From positions 1,178,001 to 1,242,000 of the forward strand of contig RCSZ01000006.1 of assembly GCA_014898425.1 (NCBI GenBank): 64,000 nt of DNA, in the 5' to 3' direction. Positions 48,246 through 64,000 of this stretch are shown in pieces; position 1 is the first letter of the stretch, and each line of letters begins with the position of its first letter. The notes under the pieces were generated by a model. The model ran no database searches, was not told the origin of the DNA, and was given only the letters and a program-made list of their open reading frames with translations. The translations under genes were made by a program, and so were the position numbers. Origin of the DNA: Botryotinia globosa. Lineage: Eukaryota > Ascomycota > Leotiomycetes > Helotiales > Sclerotiniaceae.

Positions 48246-50499
48246 TGTAAATGAAGTATGTTGTATAGAGAATTCTATGTTGCAAGATTATATAAATTAT
48301 ACAAATTCTCAATATATTGTATATACCTTAGAAAACCTTTAACATTATTTATTGATTATGCATAGCTTCACTTTGGAATTATATCCATGCTGTATATACA
48401 CCTAGGCATCGATTTTGCTCGGTAAGGTAGGTCTTCATAGCTGGGTAGACTCTATTGGGGAGAAAAAAGAGGCCAAAATTAATCATTCTAATAAATTCTA
48501 TAATAAATCGATCAACAACAAAATCAGCAAAGTTCATAGCATTGAATAAATCTTTGAATAATTTTCGATTCTCTGATTTGAAATGGAACAATTGGATTAT
48601 TGAACGGCTTTGCCAGTAGTCAAAGGAAGATACCTACCCATAATCAACCACAATCCCGGGTCCCGACACAATGGTTCTCACTAAGCCTTACTATTATGTA
48701 TCTATTTAATATGGATATATGTATGGATATGCAGGACGATTGATTGTGTGTGTCTTGCAAGATGTAACAATAAGATGCGCTATGCTACGATAACTCCACT
48801 CACTCTTCATCCTGGGGTACCGTCCGGTACGGTATGATGGAGAATTACAGACGGAAACCTGCATGCAGCATCATTCAGCATCAAGCCACAGGTTTAAGTT
48901 TACCTAGGTAGTTGACAGGTAATCACCCCAAGAATTTAGTCATCAGAACTAGGTACCCAATGGATATCCTCAGAATCAATTTTTCGTGGAGTGGAGGCGC
49001 CATGATATGATATGATATGATATGATATGCAGAACGAATCCTAGGCGTCGGAAAAATACACAAATCCTTCGTATACTAATTCCCCCCTTTTCCCCGCCTC
49101 GTCCGTCTCCCATGTAGATGACCTTTCCTTTCCGGTAGAGAGTAAAGTATACTACCCATGGACCTAGATAGTACCCATAGGATGGATTGATCGACTCGGA
49201 TGGGGAATCGCATTGCATGCATAACATTGGCGTGATAACCGTTTTGGTGGTTTTGGTGGCGTTTCTGGGGTGGAGATGAATGGTTGGGTGCTGTGGGATG
49301 GGAATGGGAATGGGGATGTGGATAGATTGATTCACAAGGCGTCGATTAGTATTGACCTAGAGCGAGGAATTTCGTGGTGGAGATGGGATAACTACCTAGG
49401 TAGGTGTATGGTATGCATGATTGTGGAGTTTGGTGGAATGCTTTGTAGATGCTTGTTATTTATTCAAGTGTGTAGGTATCTATCTACTTTCTTTTGACTC
49501 TATATAATAAGTTTGAAAGTTGTATAAAATACCGTCTACGATGGAAAAAAACGTACTCGATAATCGGGAGCTGGATAGTATCATCACCCTCAAGAATATT
49601 TACTCAAATACCTACATACTAAGTAGATTATCACATTCTTAATCCCATGACGATCAGCATCCCTCTTTCCCAATGAGCTATTGGCATCAAATACCTACTA
49701 GGTACCTACCTACGTAGGAGGTAGTAACATAACACGACATCACTCAATCTGTGACGAGATCAAATAGATCCAATCATGGGAACTGGAACTCCTAATAGCA
49801 ATGTATATCTATACATCTACCACGTCTCGCCAGCTAAACCAATGTCGAATCTGTTGGATGCGTCGAATGAGAGCTTCCATGTGAAAGAGGTCTCGATTAT
49901 GCACTTATACCTATGTATACTATGTAGGATTTCGAGGGGAAAAGCATCATCACGGATTTCAGCATGTCCCATGAGAAAATTTCACCATGAGATACCAGCT
50001 GTACAGGTCACATCACCAAAAGCATGAATATATATCCATCAACATGAATCAAAGAAATTGGATTTCCTAAGTACACGAGCGAAAAGAACACTTTTTCCCC
50101 TATTCGAAAGTAAAAAGAAAATCAAACATCTTCAACGTTTTCTCATCTCTCTTTGGTAATAAACTCGGACCGCCTTTTGACCTCCGTCCATCATAATCTC
50201 TACCCTTTTTTTTTGCTGTTGTGTGAAGAATATTAAGTTACTTTTTACAACTCCTTCATGCAACGCAACTCAACTATCCACCACTCTATGCAAATGCCAA
50301 AGAAACTCACTATACTGAACATAGTATATCTACAAAAAAAGCAGGTATCATCCAAATACTGCAATGTGATAAACCAGGATTTCGAGTGTGTCCAATCTTG
50401 AGTGAGTGTAGAGAGATACATCCCCATACGCAAATGTCCAAATCGTGGGGTATTAACGATATAGAATATCGAAAATTGGCGAACGCCGTGAGCTTGGGC
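48246..50499. other. AT-rich intergenic region
   Basis: Strongly AT-rich from 48250 to 48600, with a GATAT run at 48996-49028. No supported gene; a 70-codon minus frame at 48379-48591 is Phe/Asn/Ile-rich and probably chance. Confidence 0.55.
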
Positions 50500-53400
50500 T
50501 TAAGAAATAACGGTGTCGGTTATCATGGAGTTTACTGTTCTCACCATCATCCTCTTTTTTTCTTCGTCCATGACGAGAACTCCACGAACTTGGAGGACGG
50601 AATCTAAGGTCTCTACAACCTTATGAAAGCTGCTTGCCGCTCCTCTTTCTTGTGTAATTCGTGCTACAGCGAGATTTGTCTTTCTGCCACGGTCCAGATG
50701 TTCGAAAATCGTTAATATCTCAGCGGCGAATGAGACCTCTTTTAAGTTCAGGACTATTTGGTGTCAGTAATATGTTTTAGAAACCCCACAAATAAGACTT
50801 ACAGTTTTCTGAGCCGACTTTGCCAAAGACTATGTTCCTCTGCTTATCGACCTGAACATCTTTAATGCCATATCGTTTCCAATCTTTGAGCACCTTGGCA
50901 ATCTCCAATCTTGCTGTACGTCTCGAAACGGAGAAGCAGATAAATTTGGAAGCGGGCTTTACATGGAACAACTTGGCCAGCCAGTTTTGTTGGGGCTCGA
51001 TTTGACGTGCTCGTGTGGTCTGATGTATACGACTTTGGCGACTCTGTTGTCTGGAATCCGCAATAGAATCTTGAATACTCATGTCCTCGTCGAACATATC
51101 ATGTGCTGTCGACCTGTCAGTCTCATAAACATCAAAATATTTTAGGTTTAACTCACTGGCAACAGTCATGCCGGTTTTTGGTAGCTTTTTCTTGAAGATC
51201 CTACCAAGAATGGACCCCTTTTTCTTTGTCGGTGGAATCGGTGGAAAATCTTCTGGTTCTGACTTTCGACCACCACTCTTGCTTGATGACTGCGATAATA
51301 AAGTTTCATTTCCTAATATTGATGAACTTCTAGATTCGCCTTCATCACTGGCCTTGGAATTGCGTCTAAACCAACCTGATCGCTTCTTCACTATGGTTCC
51401 CGCGTTACTATCCTGAGCATACGGATCATCTAGGTTAGAGTCTTCATCAATACGAGATAATTCTGATCCGACATCTGCCTTGGGATTGGCATAATATTGG
51501 TGGCGAAGTCCCTGACCAGAAGATTGGTTCTTGAGAGAGTCGTCGAAATATTCTTGCCCAGATTGCCCCGTTATTTGACCGCTTTGTGAGCTTTTCTTCC
51601 TAATAGTAAGAGGAGCTGGAGCTTTAACAGGGCTGAAAGATGCCGCGGAAGCATTAACCACTCGGATTGTTTTCCTTTCGTTGAAAAATTTGGAGTTCTT
51701 CTTGAAAGTACGAGGTTCAGGAGCTGATGCGATGCGGTCAGATTCGACTTTTCGAGGGGATAGTTCATCTCCATATGCCTCATTAATCGCAGGCAACGGC
51801 CGGGTATGATTCTTTTGTTTAGTTTCTGCAGGTGCAGACACTGCGCGGCGGTCTTGGCGTGTAAGCAATGGAGATGCAGATGGAGGTAGTATAAGACGAT
51901 CGATGTGTGATACCATACGATCAATGTATCCAGGGGAATCTTCTCCAGAAGCCATGCGTAGTGTAGCCTGCTTACGTGCTTCTAACAATTCTTTTTTGAC
52001 AGAATCCGATCTAGCAGGTGGCGGAGGTAATGGTCGCGAGTCGAAAGATCCGTGTCTGAGCGTTTGACTTTTCGCTGGCACATTAAGCATAGGCGAAGGA
52101 CCGCGAGAAGCCACGCTTGAATTTCCTGAGAATCGCGAATTATTCTGGGAAGTAGTTGAAGAAACGACGGATGTTCTGTTGAACGCTTCATCGCAGTCTT
52201 TGGCCAAGCTGCTGCTCAATTGGCGGACATCATCTTTCCATATTAGACTGCCACGTCCAGATTTTTGTATGATAGTAGTAGTAACCTTCGTGCTTCCTGC
52301 TTGTGGCTTTTTCGATCGTATGTAACGTGTTGAGGTAGAATGTTCAATGGCAGGTTGTAGAGAAGCTTTCTCATCAGCCCCTGCTGCTTGCTCTCCTACA
52401 GAAGTTAATGGGCCATTTGTAGACATAATCTTTTGACTACTTGATGATCGTCTCCTGGTATGTGAGAACTCTACACCACGTTTGTGACCAACGGTAGCAC
52501 GGAAAGGAACACTTCCTCGACTTCGAGTAGAGCTTGCAAGTGAACTGCGAGAGGCATATACTCGAGATACTGGCTTCTGTAATCTACCCCGATCGCTGGT
52601 TGACCTTGATGTTGACATTCGAGAGGGCTGACGGTACCGGCCATGTTCTTCATTCTGAGGAGCATGAACAGTGACCTTGATCTGATCATCCGACCTGAGC
52701 GAATCAAGATGCTGTGGCCTTGAAGCATTGAAAGGATCATAAGTGTGTTCGGACCTGTTACTAACCACAGTAAACCTGGAAGCTTGTTGGCGATGATTAC
52801 TGCTTCCTGTCTGTGGTGGGAAGTGACAAGTAGAATATGTCTTTGTCAGTGTCGAGGGTCTGATGTGATGGTAGTCACTGTTAGAATAACTCAGGTCAGG
52901 TTCGTAGTCTTCAAGTTGAGAATTTCTATATCTCAGTAGCAAAGTGTAGAAGCGCTTCTGTTCGTTGGGTCTATCTTGTTATTAGCATATATTTGGTAGA
53001 TACAAAATCAGCGTAATCACCCACTTTTCGCTCAACAGTGTCTCGATGAGTTGTTCTTCGGAGTACGCATGCCACATAGACCACAGTTGCCTTAACAAAT
53101 CTTTGTCAATGTCACTTCGGCGTGACACTGGCCGCGCACAGTCAATCAGACTAAGGGACGGGATGCTTTGGCCGCTACCGAGATTGTCCAAATAGTCATA
53201 TTTTCTCACCACGGGGTGCTTCCAGATTTGATTAAGCGTAATCCTTTCTTTTGGATTCACTTGCAATATTCTGGAAATCAAATTTGCTGCTTCTTTGGAG
53301 AATTCTGGAGCCACTTCATACTCCCCTTTTTGGATTTTGCTGAGTAGTGGATTGAGACGTGCCCTATCATTGCCGACACCCTCAACATCAAATGGCAGTC

Positions 53401-54462
53401 GTCCACACAAGCTGGCATAGAGAATCACACCCATACTCCATATGTCGACCTTGTCTCCCCGATATTTGAATCCACCAATCAGTTCTGGTGCAGCATAATG
53501 TGGGCTTCCACAAGAAGTTCTCAATTTGTGGTCTGCACCTTGATGCAGCGCAGCCATTCCAAAATCTGCAACTTTTATGTCCCCAGTGCTTGTAATTAAA
53601 ATGTTTTCCGGTTTCAAATCTCGGTGACAAATATTGTATGAGTGGCAGTACCCTAGAGCACTCAAAAGTTGTCGAAAATACTTCATTGCAGTCTCTTCGT
53701 CCAGCCTCCCGTTATTTGCGATTTGAGCAAAAAGCTCGCCATTGTCAACGTATTCAAGAACCAAATAACTATCGAGTGTTAGATGCTAAACTTACTTTGG
53801 ATTTAGAATTTGACTTACATTTCAGTGCGGTTTTCCCAAATGTCGTAAATCTTCATGATATTTGGGTGTTGGATAAGCTTCATTATTGCCACCTCTCGTT
53901 CGATTCCGACAGGCATTCTTCGCACTCCATCGCTTTCATCATGTAGCGGATCCAAGCGTTCCAGATTTGCAAGACTTCCCGCCTGGGACATTTGAGCATT
54001 TCTCTTTTGGACGATTTTGATGGCCGCCATTTGATGTGTGTTCTTGTTCTTTGCAAGGCGTACTCGTGCCGTCGCCCCCTCGCCCAAAGTCTTGCCCAGC
54101 TTCCAAGGACCGATAAATTTCTTGAGATTTTTACCATCAGAAGTAGCGGAAGATGCGGTCGAAATCTGTGAGCTTCTTTTTGAATCCGTCGCAGCTTCTT
54201 TAGATATAGCAGATAGCCTAGGGTTAACGACATTAAAGACAGGAGAGGGTATCCGAGTATTGTCAAGGTATGCATCTTGTTCGCCTGGAGAAGCAGAAGC
54301 CTGGTTGTAAACTTGCAGCAAACCATCTTGTCGTAGACTATCTTGATTTGTTGGAGTGGATTTTAATTGCAGTCTGGTGGTACTCGGTTGATTATTGTTG
54401 ACTCGTCGAGTTGCTTCTCCTAGAGGTCGTCGACTTGGCGGCCGCGTGTGTTGTACACTCAT
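50500..54462 (-). CDS. Nim1-related septum/cell-cycle protein kinase (Gin4/Hsl1/Cdr2 type)
   Basis: Minus strand, four exons: 54462-53819, 53768-53025, 52970-50803 and 50753-50500, giving 1269 residues. The kinase domain (about 117-400) has the glycine loop LGEGATARV (126-134), Lys149, HRDLKPEN (263-270), DFG (283-285) and APE (308-310). C-terminal to it comes WSMWHAYSEEQLIETLLSEK, joined by splicing to PNEQKRFYTLLLRYRNSQLE, the extension that marks Gin4/Hsl1/Cdr2 kinases. These act at the septin ring and control mitotic entry through Wee1/Swe1. A long Ser/Arg-rich disordered region follows. The end (KFICFSVSRRTARLEIAKVL, then exon 4 NLKEVSFAAEILTIFEHL) resembles a KA1-type membrane-binding domain. 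ATG 54462 is the first in-frame ATG; the frame is open but ATG-less for 69 codons upstream. Which paralogue it is cannot be settled by eye. Confidence 0.9.
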
Positions 54463-56183
54463 TGTTATGACAATCTTCTGTATCTGATCGCAATCTTTTG
54501 AAATCCCTCGTGCCGACTTTAATGTCGATCGACTATCCTGATGTTGCACAGAATGTGGGATGGTGCGGTTCAAGTAGTATTCAACTACGGCAGTTGAGAT
54601 TCCCAGAGCGTAACTTAAAATGGCATAGTGATGTGAGGAAATGAGTGTCGATAGTAACGAAAGTGCCAAAAATGAAGCGGTCGAAAGATCTGGGAAATTC
54701 TGATTAGCCTTCCATTGTGGTCAAATCACAGTGCTTTATCTTGAGGTGCAGTAGTGAAATCAGCACACTCACCAATTTACGAGATTTGATCTGCTTGAAA
54801 AGATATGTGTGTTTGAAGAGTTTGTCGTCTCAAAAGTCAGTTTGTTTTGTGTCGATGCAGAGAGAAAGAGCGAATTGAAGTGAAGATTTGAATTAATATC
54901 GTATTAAAAAGATGGTAAAATAAGAAGTCGTCGAATGTCCGCAAAGCGAAAAATAAGACTCAAGAGAATATTGGGATTGCAAGATTGCATTTACTATGGT
55001 GAAGTTTTGATTATGTTGATGTTTTGTTTACACCCAAAATTCCCCGCGATTGCATGCCAACCAAAATCGAGAGAGGAATGCCAATCTCAACCTTCAAAGG
55101 ATGATCATTGGCTCGGTTATGATTATTTTATATTAGAGGACTTTTGAGATTCCTTGACCTGGACTGTCATCTAATCATTAGAAGGTGTATAGACCCAGAT
55201 GATGTGATAGTAACGAAGCATCTAGGATTTCTAATCATCAAGACTATGGGTTTCATGAGAGTTCATTCTCAACTTATGGCCACATCACAATGTGTACCTA
55301 GTACCTTGAGATAAACAAGACACTTATCAGAGATTCTGAGACAACTTATTGTGAAGTGAACGAATCTTTCAATGAATATAAAACATGAGAAGATAGCATG
55401 ACATCTACTTGCAGATTAAGCAAGTATACTAGTTTTGGTTCCAGATTATCTATACTACGGATAATAAGGAAGGCTTCAATAGTCCTTCAGTTCTACTCAA
55501 GCTTGCCTTGCCTTGCATAGGTATAGGTAGCTATATATGTAACAGGAGAAAGGTATCTAGTTCAGTGGGATTGGGAGCCTATGATTGTTAGCAACATCCG
55601 TTACACAGACGCAAGCAGTTCGCTTTGTGGTATATAAAGCCTTCATGTTTCATGTATAGAGAAGGGGGAAACGAAGAGAAAGTCCATCCAGCCTACCATT
55701 TTCTCTGCATCTCCCAATTACTTCACGTAGAATGTATACGTAGGACCATGATTCTTGAACACTATCTATGATCTATCCCACAAGATTAGCCAGCTAGCTT
55801 TGTGACATAATCTATCATCTATTTCGTTCTCGCGCCAAATGCAAGCATGGTTGTAACAGGGGGAGAAGTACAATGACTTGGGAAATGTCAATGAAGGCGA
55901 AGTGTGGTTGAGGTGAAGTTGGAAATGCGAAATCAGCTGATCAACCACCTATGGTGGGGTAATCTCATTACACTATCCTTTACAGTACTAGCGTACTGAT
56001 ACTCAACGCGAGTTCCTAAAATTTAACGCGTCTTACTCAAACTACGGTTCTTTAATTGAATTAGTTAATGCACTCCATTCATCCATCGATACCCTGAGGA
56101 TGATACAAGACCAAGCACGTTAGCATATCGTTTCATTGGTTCGATTGAATTCGCAACAATTCTTTAGATCTAGAATCGTTAGC
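54463..56183. promoter_or_regulatory. Divergent intergenic region, kinase / SMC5
   Basis: 1.7 kb between the start codons of two cell-division genes. No coding region supported. Confidence 0.5.
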
Positions 56184-59806
<3,623 letters not shown>

Positions 59807-61570
59807 ATCTTAACGCATCGGATTGGAGTTCTGGGTAAGGTCGTTGGTAATGAATCCTAGGGGCGGGGTTATGGTGTTCTGGTGTATAAAAGAGATCTTC
59901 TACACAATTTATTGTGTTTTGTAATGTTATGATACCCATGATACTAGGAATCTATGGCTTGGGATGGCTCTGTATGACACGTATTCAGTTGATGATAATG
60001 CCCCCCGAGTTTATATATAGTTCAATGTAAACATTTCTTTCGGACAGGCTGATATGGCTTAGTTATTTATGTAATCTAGTCCATCTATCAGACCCAAAAC
60101 ACTAACCAAGCTAATTCATTAGTCTTTCTAAATGATTACTTCCATGTTTCTCTTTTTTCCCTCTCTTTTTGATGTTTTCTTGAACTCGTTCCTTTCATCT
60201 AGACACGACCTTGCCCAGCTTCGTTTCCAAGGCTTCCGAAGCGGGCCTTGATTGTTGAAACACTCTTGAAATGTTTCTGTCATCTTGCAACACATGCTTT
60301 TTTGCCGCCTTTTGTAGTTAAAAATAATAACGGTCTCGCTGGCGCTCTCTTTAATTATTTTCAACACTACCCAGGAATTATGTTTATTTTCGTGCTGTGT
60401 AGCTATTAAAGTACTGACATTTAAAAGATTTCTATTCTTTAATAGGAATTTCGAAGCTATTTAGAGATCTAAAGCTTTTTGTGAGAAAGATTTATGCATT
60501 GACTAGAATAGAATAAATTCAATCTATACTTTTCATAAAAATATTAATGATATAATGGTTTATAGAATTTACTAGTTTCTTACTTGTGATTTGTATAGAT
60601 ATATCGAAAGTATTGTTAAGTTAAAAAATCTTTGAAATCTTTGAAATCTTTGAAATCTTTGAAATAATTATATTAATGATATTAATTAAACTCATTTCAT
60701 ATGTTCTTTTCTATTCCCTTTTACTAAACTACAAATTGAACTCTATATTTAGTATTTTTAATATTTCTATATAGATCTTACATACTTTCTAGACCAATCA
60801 GCTCACGGTTATGAACCGTGATTTAAAATATGAATCTTACAACACAGCATGTTTATACTATATACATTCTTCGTCTTTTTATGAGTTCGGGAAAGAAATC
60901 GTAGGACGGCTTATGTGATACTCAAGACGCTAGCAATCTTTCATATCTAGGGACTCACATTTTGATATAAGCTGCTCTAGAATCAACATAATAGTACAAA
61001 ATTAGTTTCGATGATTCAAAGCATTGTGGAAGCATTCTAGAGGTTTCAGCAACGGGGCTACATAGCCTATCAAGTACCAATTGAGACATCAATTCATCGC
61101 ATTTTATTAGAGAAAGATTACAAGCTTTCCAAAATCCGTTTCATGATCGTTCCTCCACGTCTCGGTCATTCACTCTGGAATGTAATGCGAGCACTGCTTC
61201 GCCGAGAACTCGATATCGACACGGTGCGCACGAAGCGTGTGTAAATCTTCAATCGAATCTTATACTAGGACAACTGACCTAAGAATATTATTCAGTCCCC
61301 CCTTGTCGAATATATTGTCCCATGAAGCTAATATGTCGGCAACAGGCTGGTCTCTCAGTAGTCTCCTTATTCCAGTATTGAATCCCTTGTCGATCCAGGA
61401 TCGAATGTTCATTATCTCCTCTGCTGACTATCCATTTTGTACCCTGCCAAATGTGTGTTTAGCTCTCTCAGTAATGGTACAGTATCTATCCGCGCTATTT
61501 TTGAGCTGCCAGATTTCACATCTGGCGAGGGTGGAATAGTGTTTGATGTGTCGGGGTTTTCTTCTTGATC
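59807..61570. other. AT-rich intergenic region
   Basis: Very AT-rich from 60400 to 60790, with a four-copy GAAATCTTT tandem at 60629-60664. No gene or RNA recognised. Confidence 0.6.
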
Positions 61571-62731
61571 CTAGAATTTCCGCTTTTTGAACGAATGCCC
61601 GTCCTTTTTTCCCTGCAAATCGAATCCCCAGTTATTCCTAAATGTTTTCTCGAGATCGTCATCCAGTTCTTTCCGAATGGCTTCCCTGTGCGAACTAACA
61701 AGAATCTTTTTCTTATCATCGTCTTTGTCCCTCCCCTGGTTCTCATCCCTTTTATGCATTTTCGTTCTTCGACCCTCCATTTCATACTTATCCATTTTTT
61801 TATCTTCCATCTTATCCAATGTTTCACTCTCTTCCTTTTTGTAGTCATCAATTTTGTGGTCCTCTATTTCCTCTTCCGGTTCGTTCTCTCCCTTCTCATT
61901 CTCTTCCCCCCCATTCTCTTCCCTCCCATTCTCTTCCCTCCCATTCTCACCCGATACATTGTCCTCATTCATTTCGTCCTCATTCATTTCGTCCTCATTC
62001 ATTTCGTCCTCATTCATTTCGTCCTCATTCATTTCGTCCTCGCTCATTTCTTCCTCGTCCATTTCTTCCTCGTCCAATTCGTCCTCGCCCAATTCGCCGT
62101 CAACCATCTTGTCAGAGGCCAAAATTGCGTCTATCGATGCTAACTGGGCTCTCGCTTCCCTCAATTCCATATCTAATTCTGCTCGTTCAATCCTCAATTT
62201 TTCAGTCCTCAAATTTTCAGTTCTTAATCTTTCGATTCGATAATCTGTTTCTGCTATCCCAACTTGTAACTGGTCGAACCTCAGCCTTAATTTTATCACC
62301 GGCGTTTGATCATGATTCTTCAGTAATGGTCCTATAAGTCTTAGGATATCCATTTTAAGCTTGAGCCTAGCTTCTTCGAGCCTAGGGTTCATGGATATAT
62401 CCGAGTGACCAACAGAAGTATTAGAAGAAGATGATACATTATTTGCAAAGCGTTCTGCCACAGGATCAGTTCCTGCATAATGACAAGTGGGCGATATATA
62501 TTTCTAGTCTTCGTATTAGGGAAATACATTCTTCAGAGTGAATCTTTTGAATTGACATACCCATTCCGAGTCTGCAGGTGTGAGGATCGGAATTATCGGA
62601 ATGCTTTGTTCAGGCAGGTTTCTCTAAATCTTGCGTTGGCATAAAGGGACTAATCAAATACAAGCTTGACATACCCGCGCTTCTTGGTTTCGATTTTCAT
62701 AGCCACGGGCGGCCATCAGCCGCCATAGCAT
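61571..62731 (-). CDS. Hypothetical acidic repeat protein
   Basis: Minus strand, three exons: 62731-62675, 62623-62561 and 62503-61571, giving 350 residues. There is no recognised family. The N-terminus (MLWRLMAARGYENRNQEAR) is joined through SIPIIPILTPADSEW to KYISPTCHYAGTDPVAERFA; all three junctions are phase 0 with GTATGT donors, which supports the model. Next is a helical region (RIERLRTENLRTEKLRIERA) that looks like a coiled coil. It is followed by a highly acidic tract with DEMNE pentapeptide repeats (15-bp units) and ENGRE units. The C-terminus turns basic (SFKKRKF), a possible nuclear signal. Without the two small exons the frame has no ATG start. The function is unknown; the acidic tract may bind histones or basic partners, but that is a guess. 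Confidence 0.68.
61961..62055. repeat. 15-bp coding minisatellite
   Basis: Five near-exact 15-bp copies (GTCCTCATTCATTTC on the + strand), followed by diverged ones. They encode the DEMNE repeat of the acidic protein. A shorter CATTCTCTTCCCTCC repeat at about 61911-61945 encodes ENGRE. Confidence 0.9.
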
Positions 62732-63703
62732 ATTTATTAATGAACCGAATGTATGTATGAATTGATGTATTATCAACTTGAAGCCTCCAAATATTCAAAT
62801 CCCCGAATCCGAATCACAGGTGTGGTTCGTATTCGATGCATGGAAATCGTAAAAGTGTCGGCTGGTTCGCTATCCTATTTAAAATTGGTTGTGGATGTTG
62901 TATTCTTATGCTCCTTGGTAAGTGATACTTAACACATCGATAATTTGTATTGGGTTAAACTGCTTGAACAATGAATATTTGTGATGTAGTTGACGGAAAG
63001 CGTGGAGTCGAGGAAAACATATTGATGTTTTTGATTATCACTTCCCCCGAAACTTGTACAAAATATTTCTGTTTCACACTGTTTCACAGAACAAGAAAGT
63101 GCGAGTCTCGTTTTAAAAGTATAGAGCCTACTAAGATGATAGTATGAGGCTCCAGTGATCTTGCGGAAAGTATACTTGAGTACCGCTCTTTGTAATTTCG
63201 ATGTGTGCCTTCGCCCAAAATAATCATTTGAACCATTCCGGGACTATTTGGAGTATTGTAAAATATGAGAGTATTGAAAGCGTCCATGGGAAATTCTCTA
63301 CGATTGGAGTTTATGGTGGAAAGAACTTTGTCGAAGAAACTAAACAAGCCGTAATATTTGCTGATTTATGCATCCTATAATCCGAAAGACACAGGCGGTG
63401 GCCAGGCAACACAAGTGGCATCAGAACAAAAAAGAATAAAAAAACAGAGAATCCATATGACAGAGCCAGAGAAGGTAAAGACAAATCTACCAAAACTATG
63501 ACGCCTGCCAAAGCGGAAGGAACATCAAATTGGCAGAACCTTCCTCGTGAGAAATTCTCATGCACTTGCTAATATTAATCCATCATTCTCAATTGAGAAC
63601 AAATTTGACCGCAGTCATACGACCCATGAATCAAAGTTTTCAAACACCTATGTCCAAACTTATCTCAATTCCGATATACAATTGTTAGAAGCGTTGACGA
63701 ACA
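62732..63703. other. Divergent intergenic region
   Basis: Short unsupported frames only, on both strands. It is shared upstream sequence for the acidic repeat protein and the 2EXR gene. Confidence 0.55.
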
Positions 63704-64000
63704 ATGAAGACAGTCAATGGAGCAGAAAATACTTTCCACTGCTTTCTTGACTTGTATCCCGAAGTACGATATCAAATCTGGAATTATACTCTTGCTCTTT
63801 TTCCTCGAATCATTGAAGTCAGACCACGCACGACTCCGACCGAAGCATGGAATCCCCTTACCACCAAACATCATGTTAGAGTGACTGCACCTATTGTCGT
63901 CCTACAAATCAATCACGAAGCTCGAGAACTGCTATTGCCATTTTATACTTTGCTTAGCTCAGACGTGATTCTAACCCCGATCTTCCATCATCACCGAGCT
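63704..64000 (+). CDS. 2EXR-domain protein, 5' part only
   Basis: Runs off the window end; 99 codons are visible without a stop. The start ATG at 63704 gives MKTVNGAENTFHCFLDLYPE, then VRYQIWNYTLALFPRIIEVR. This is the F-x-x-F/L-x-x-L-P/Y-x-E-x-R-x-x-I-W pattern of the fungal 2EXR family (F-box-related, many paralogues in Leotiomycetes, function unknown). It continues VVLQINHEARELLLPFYTLL, matching the second family motif (H/N-E-x-R/S-R). A different frame just upstream (63547-63750) overlaps the start and is a shadow. The true length, later introns and C-terminus are unknown. Confidence 0.8.
   Translation, partial: MKTVNGAENTFHCFLDLYPEVRYQIWNYTLALFPRIIEVRPRTTPTEAWNPLTTKHHVRVTAPIVVLQINHEARELLLPFYTLLSSDVILTPIFHHHRA

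Noticed and set aside
54463..54669. N-terminal extension of the kinase
   Set aside because: The frame is open but begins at TTG with no ATG before 54462; the downstream Met has a typical kinase N-terminus.
56136..56183. Upstream start for SMC5
   Set aside because: The codon at 56136 is TTG; the first ATG is 56184.
61961..62055. CRISPR-like spacing of repeats
   Set aside because: The units are directly adjacent, coding, and in a eukaryotic genome; no spacers are present.

Overview
This 64 kb window is nuclear DNA of a filamentous ascomycete. Genes are split by short introns of about 50-150 bp with GTATGT/GTAAGT donors and CTAAC-type branch points. The proteins are fungal throughout: SCL1, SPC98, HFI1, fumarase, an Inn1/Fic1-type C2 protein, a Gin4/Hsl1/Cdr2-type kinase, SMC5 and FlbC. 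AT-rich spacers with many microsatellites, plus 2EXR, DUF5672 and DUF3253 proteins, suggest Leotiomycetes, possibly Sclerotiniaceae. The lineage is inference from overall protein character; no search was run. No bacterial-style operons, rRNA, tRNA, CRISPR array or intact transposon was found.

Layout. 0-5.4 kb: proteasome subunit SCL1 (+), a small orphan gene (+), and a TMEM234-type membrane protein (-). 5.4-7.5 kb: repeat-rich spacer. 7.5-17.1 kb: C2/proline-rich cytokinesis protein (+), SPC98/GCP3 (-) and HFI1/ADA1 (+), the last two divergent. 17.5-22.2 kb: a DUF3253 gene or remnant without an ATG, an F-box-like gene (-), a telomere-like repeat and a small orphan gene. 23.4-32.1 kb: fumarase (+), a desaturase-type membrane protein (+), and a divergent pair of type II membrane glycosylation-type proteins (O-fucosyltransferase-like and DUF5672). 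32.1-44.6 kb: about 12.5 kb without a convincing gene, leading into the FlbC transcription factor. The last 1,186 bases before the flbC start codon contain no ATG on the coding strand, which fits a long purged 5' leader. 46-50.5 kb: AT-rich decayed ground with a hexanucleotide array and a broken adenylating-enzyme gene. 50.5-59.8 kb: Nim1-type kinase (-) and SMC5 (+), divergent. 61.5-64 kb: an acidic repeat protein (-) and the start of a 2EXR gene (+) cut by the window edge.

Most genes are unlinked housekeeping functions: protein turnover, spindle pole, septum, chromosome maintenance and the TCA cycle. No biosynthetic cluster or defence system is visible. Exon joins were made by hand from splice sites and frame; every multi-exon model was checked for continuous phase. 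The most unusual signals are the ATG-free flbC leader with its gene-poor flank, the telomere-like array, the two decayed genes, and an orphan gene with two usable donors that give different C-termini.
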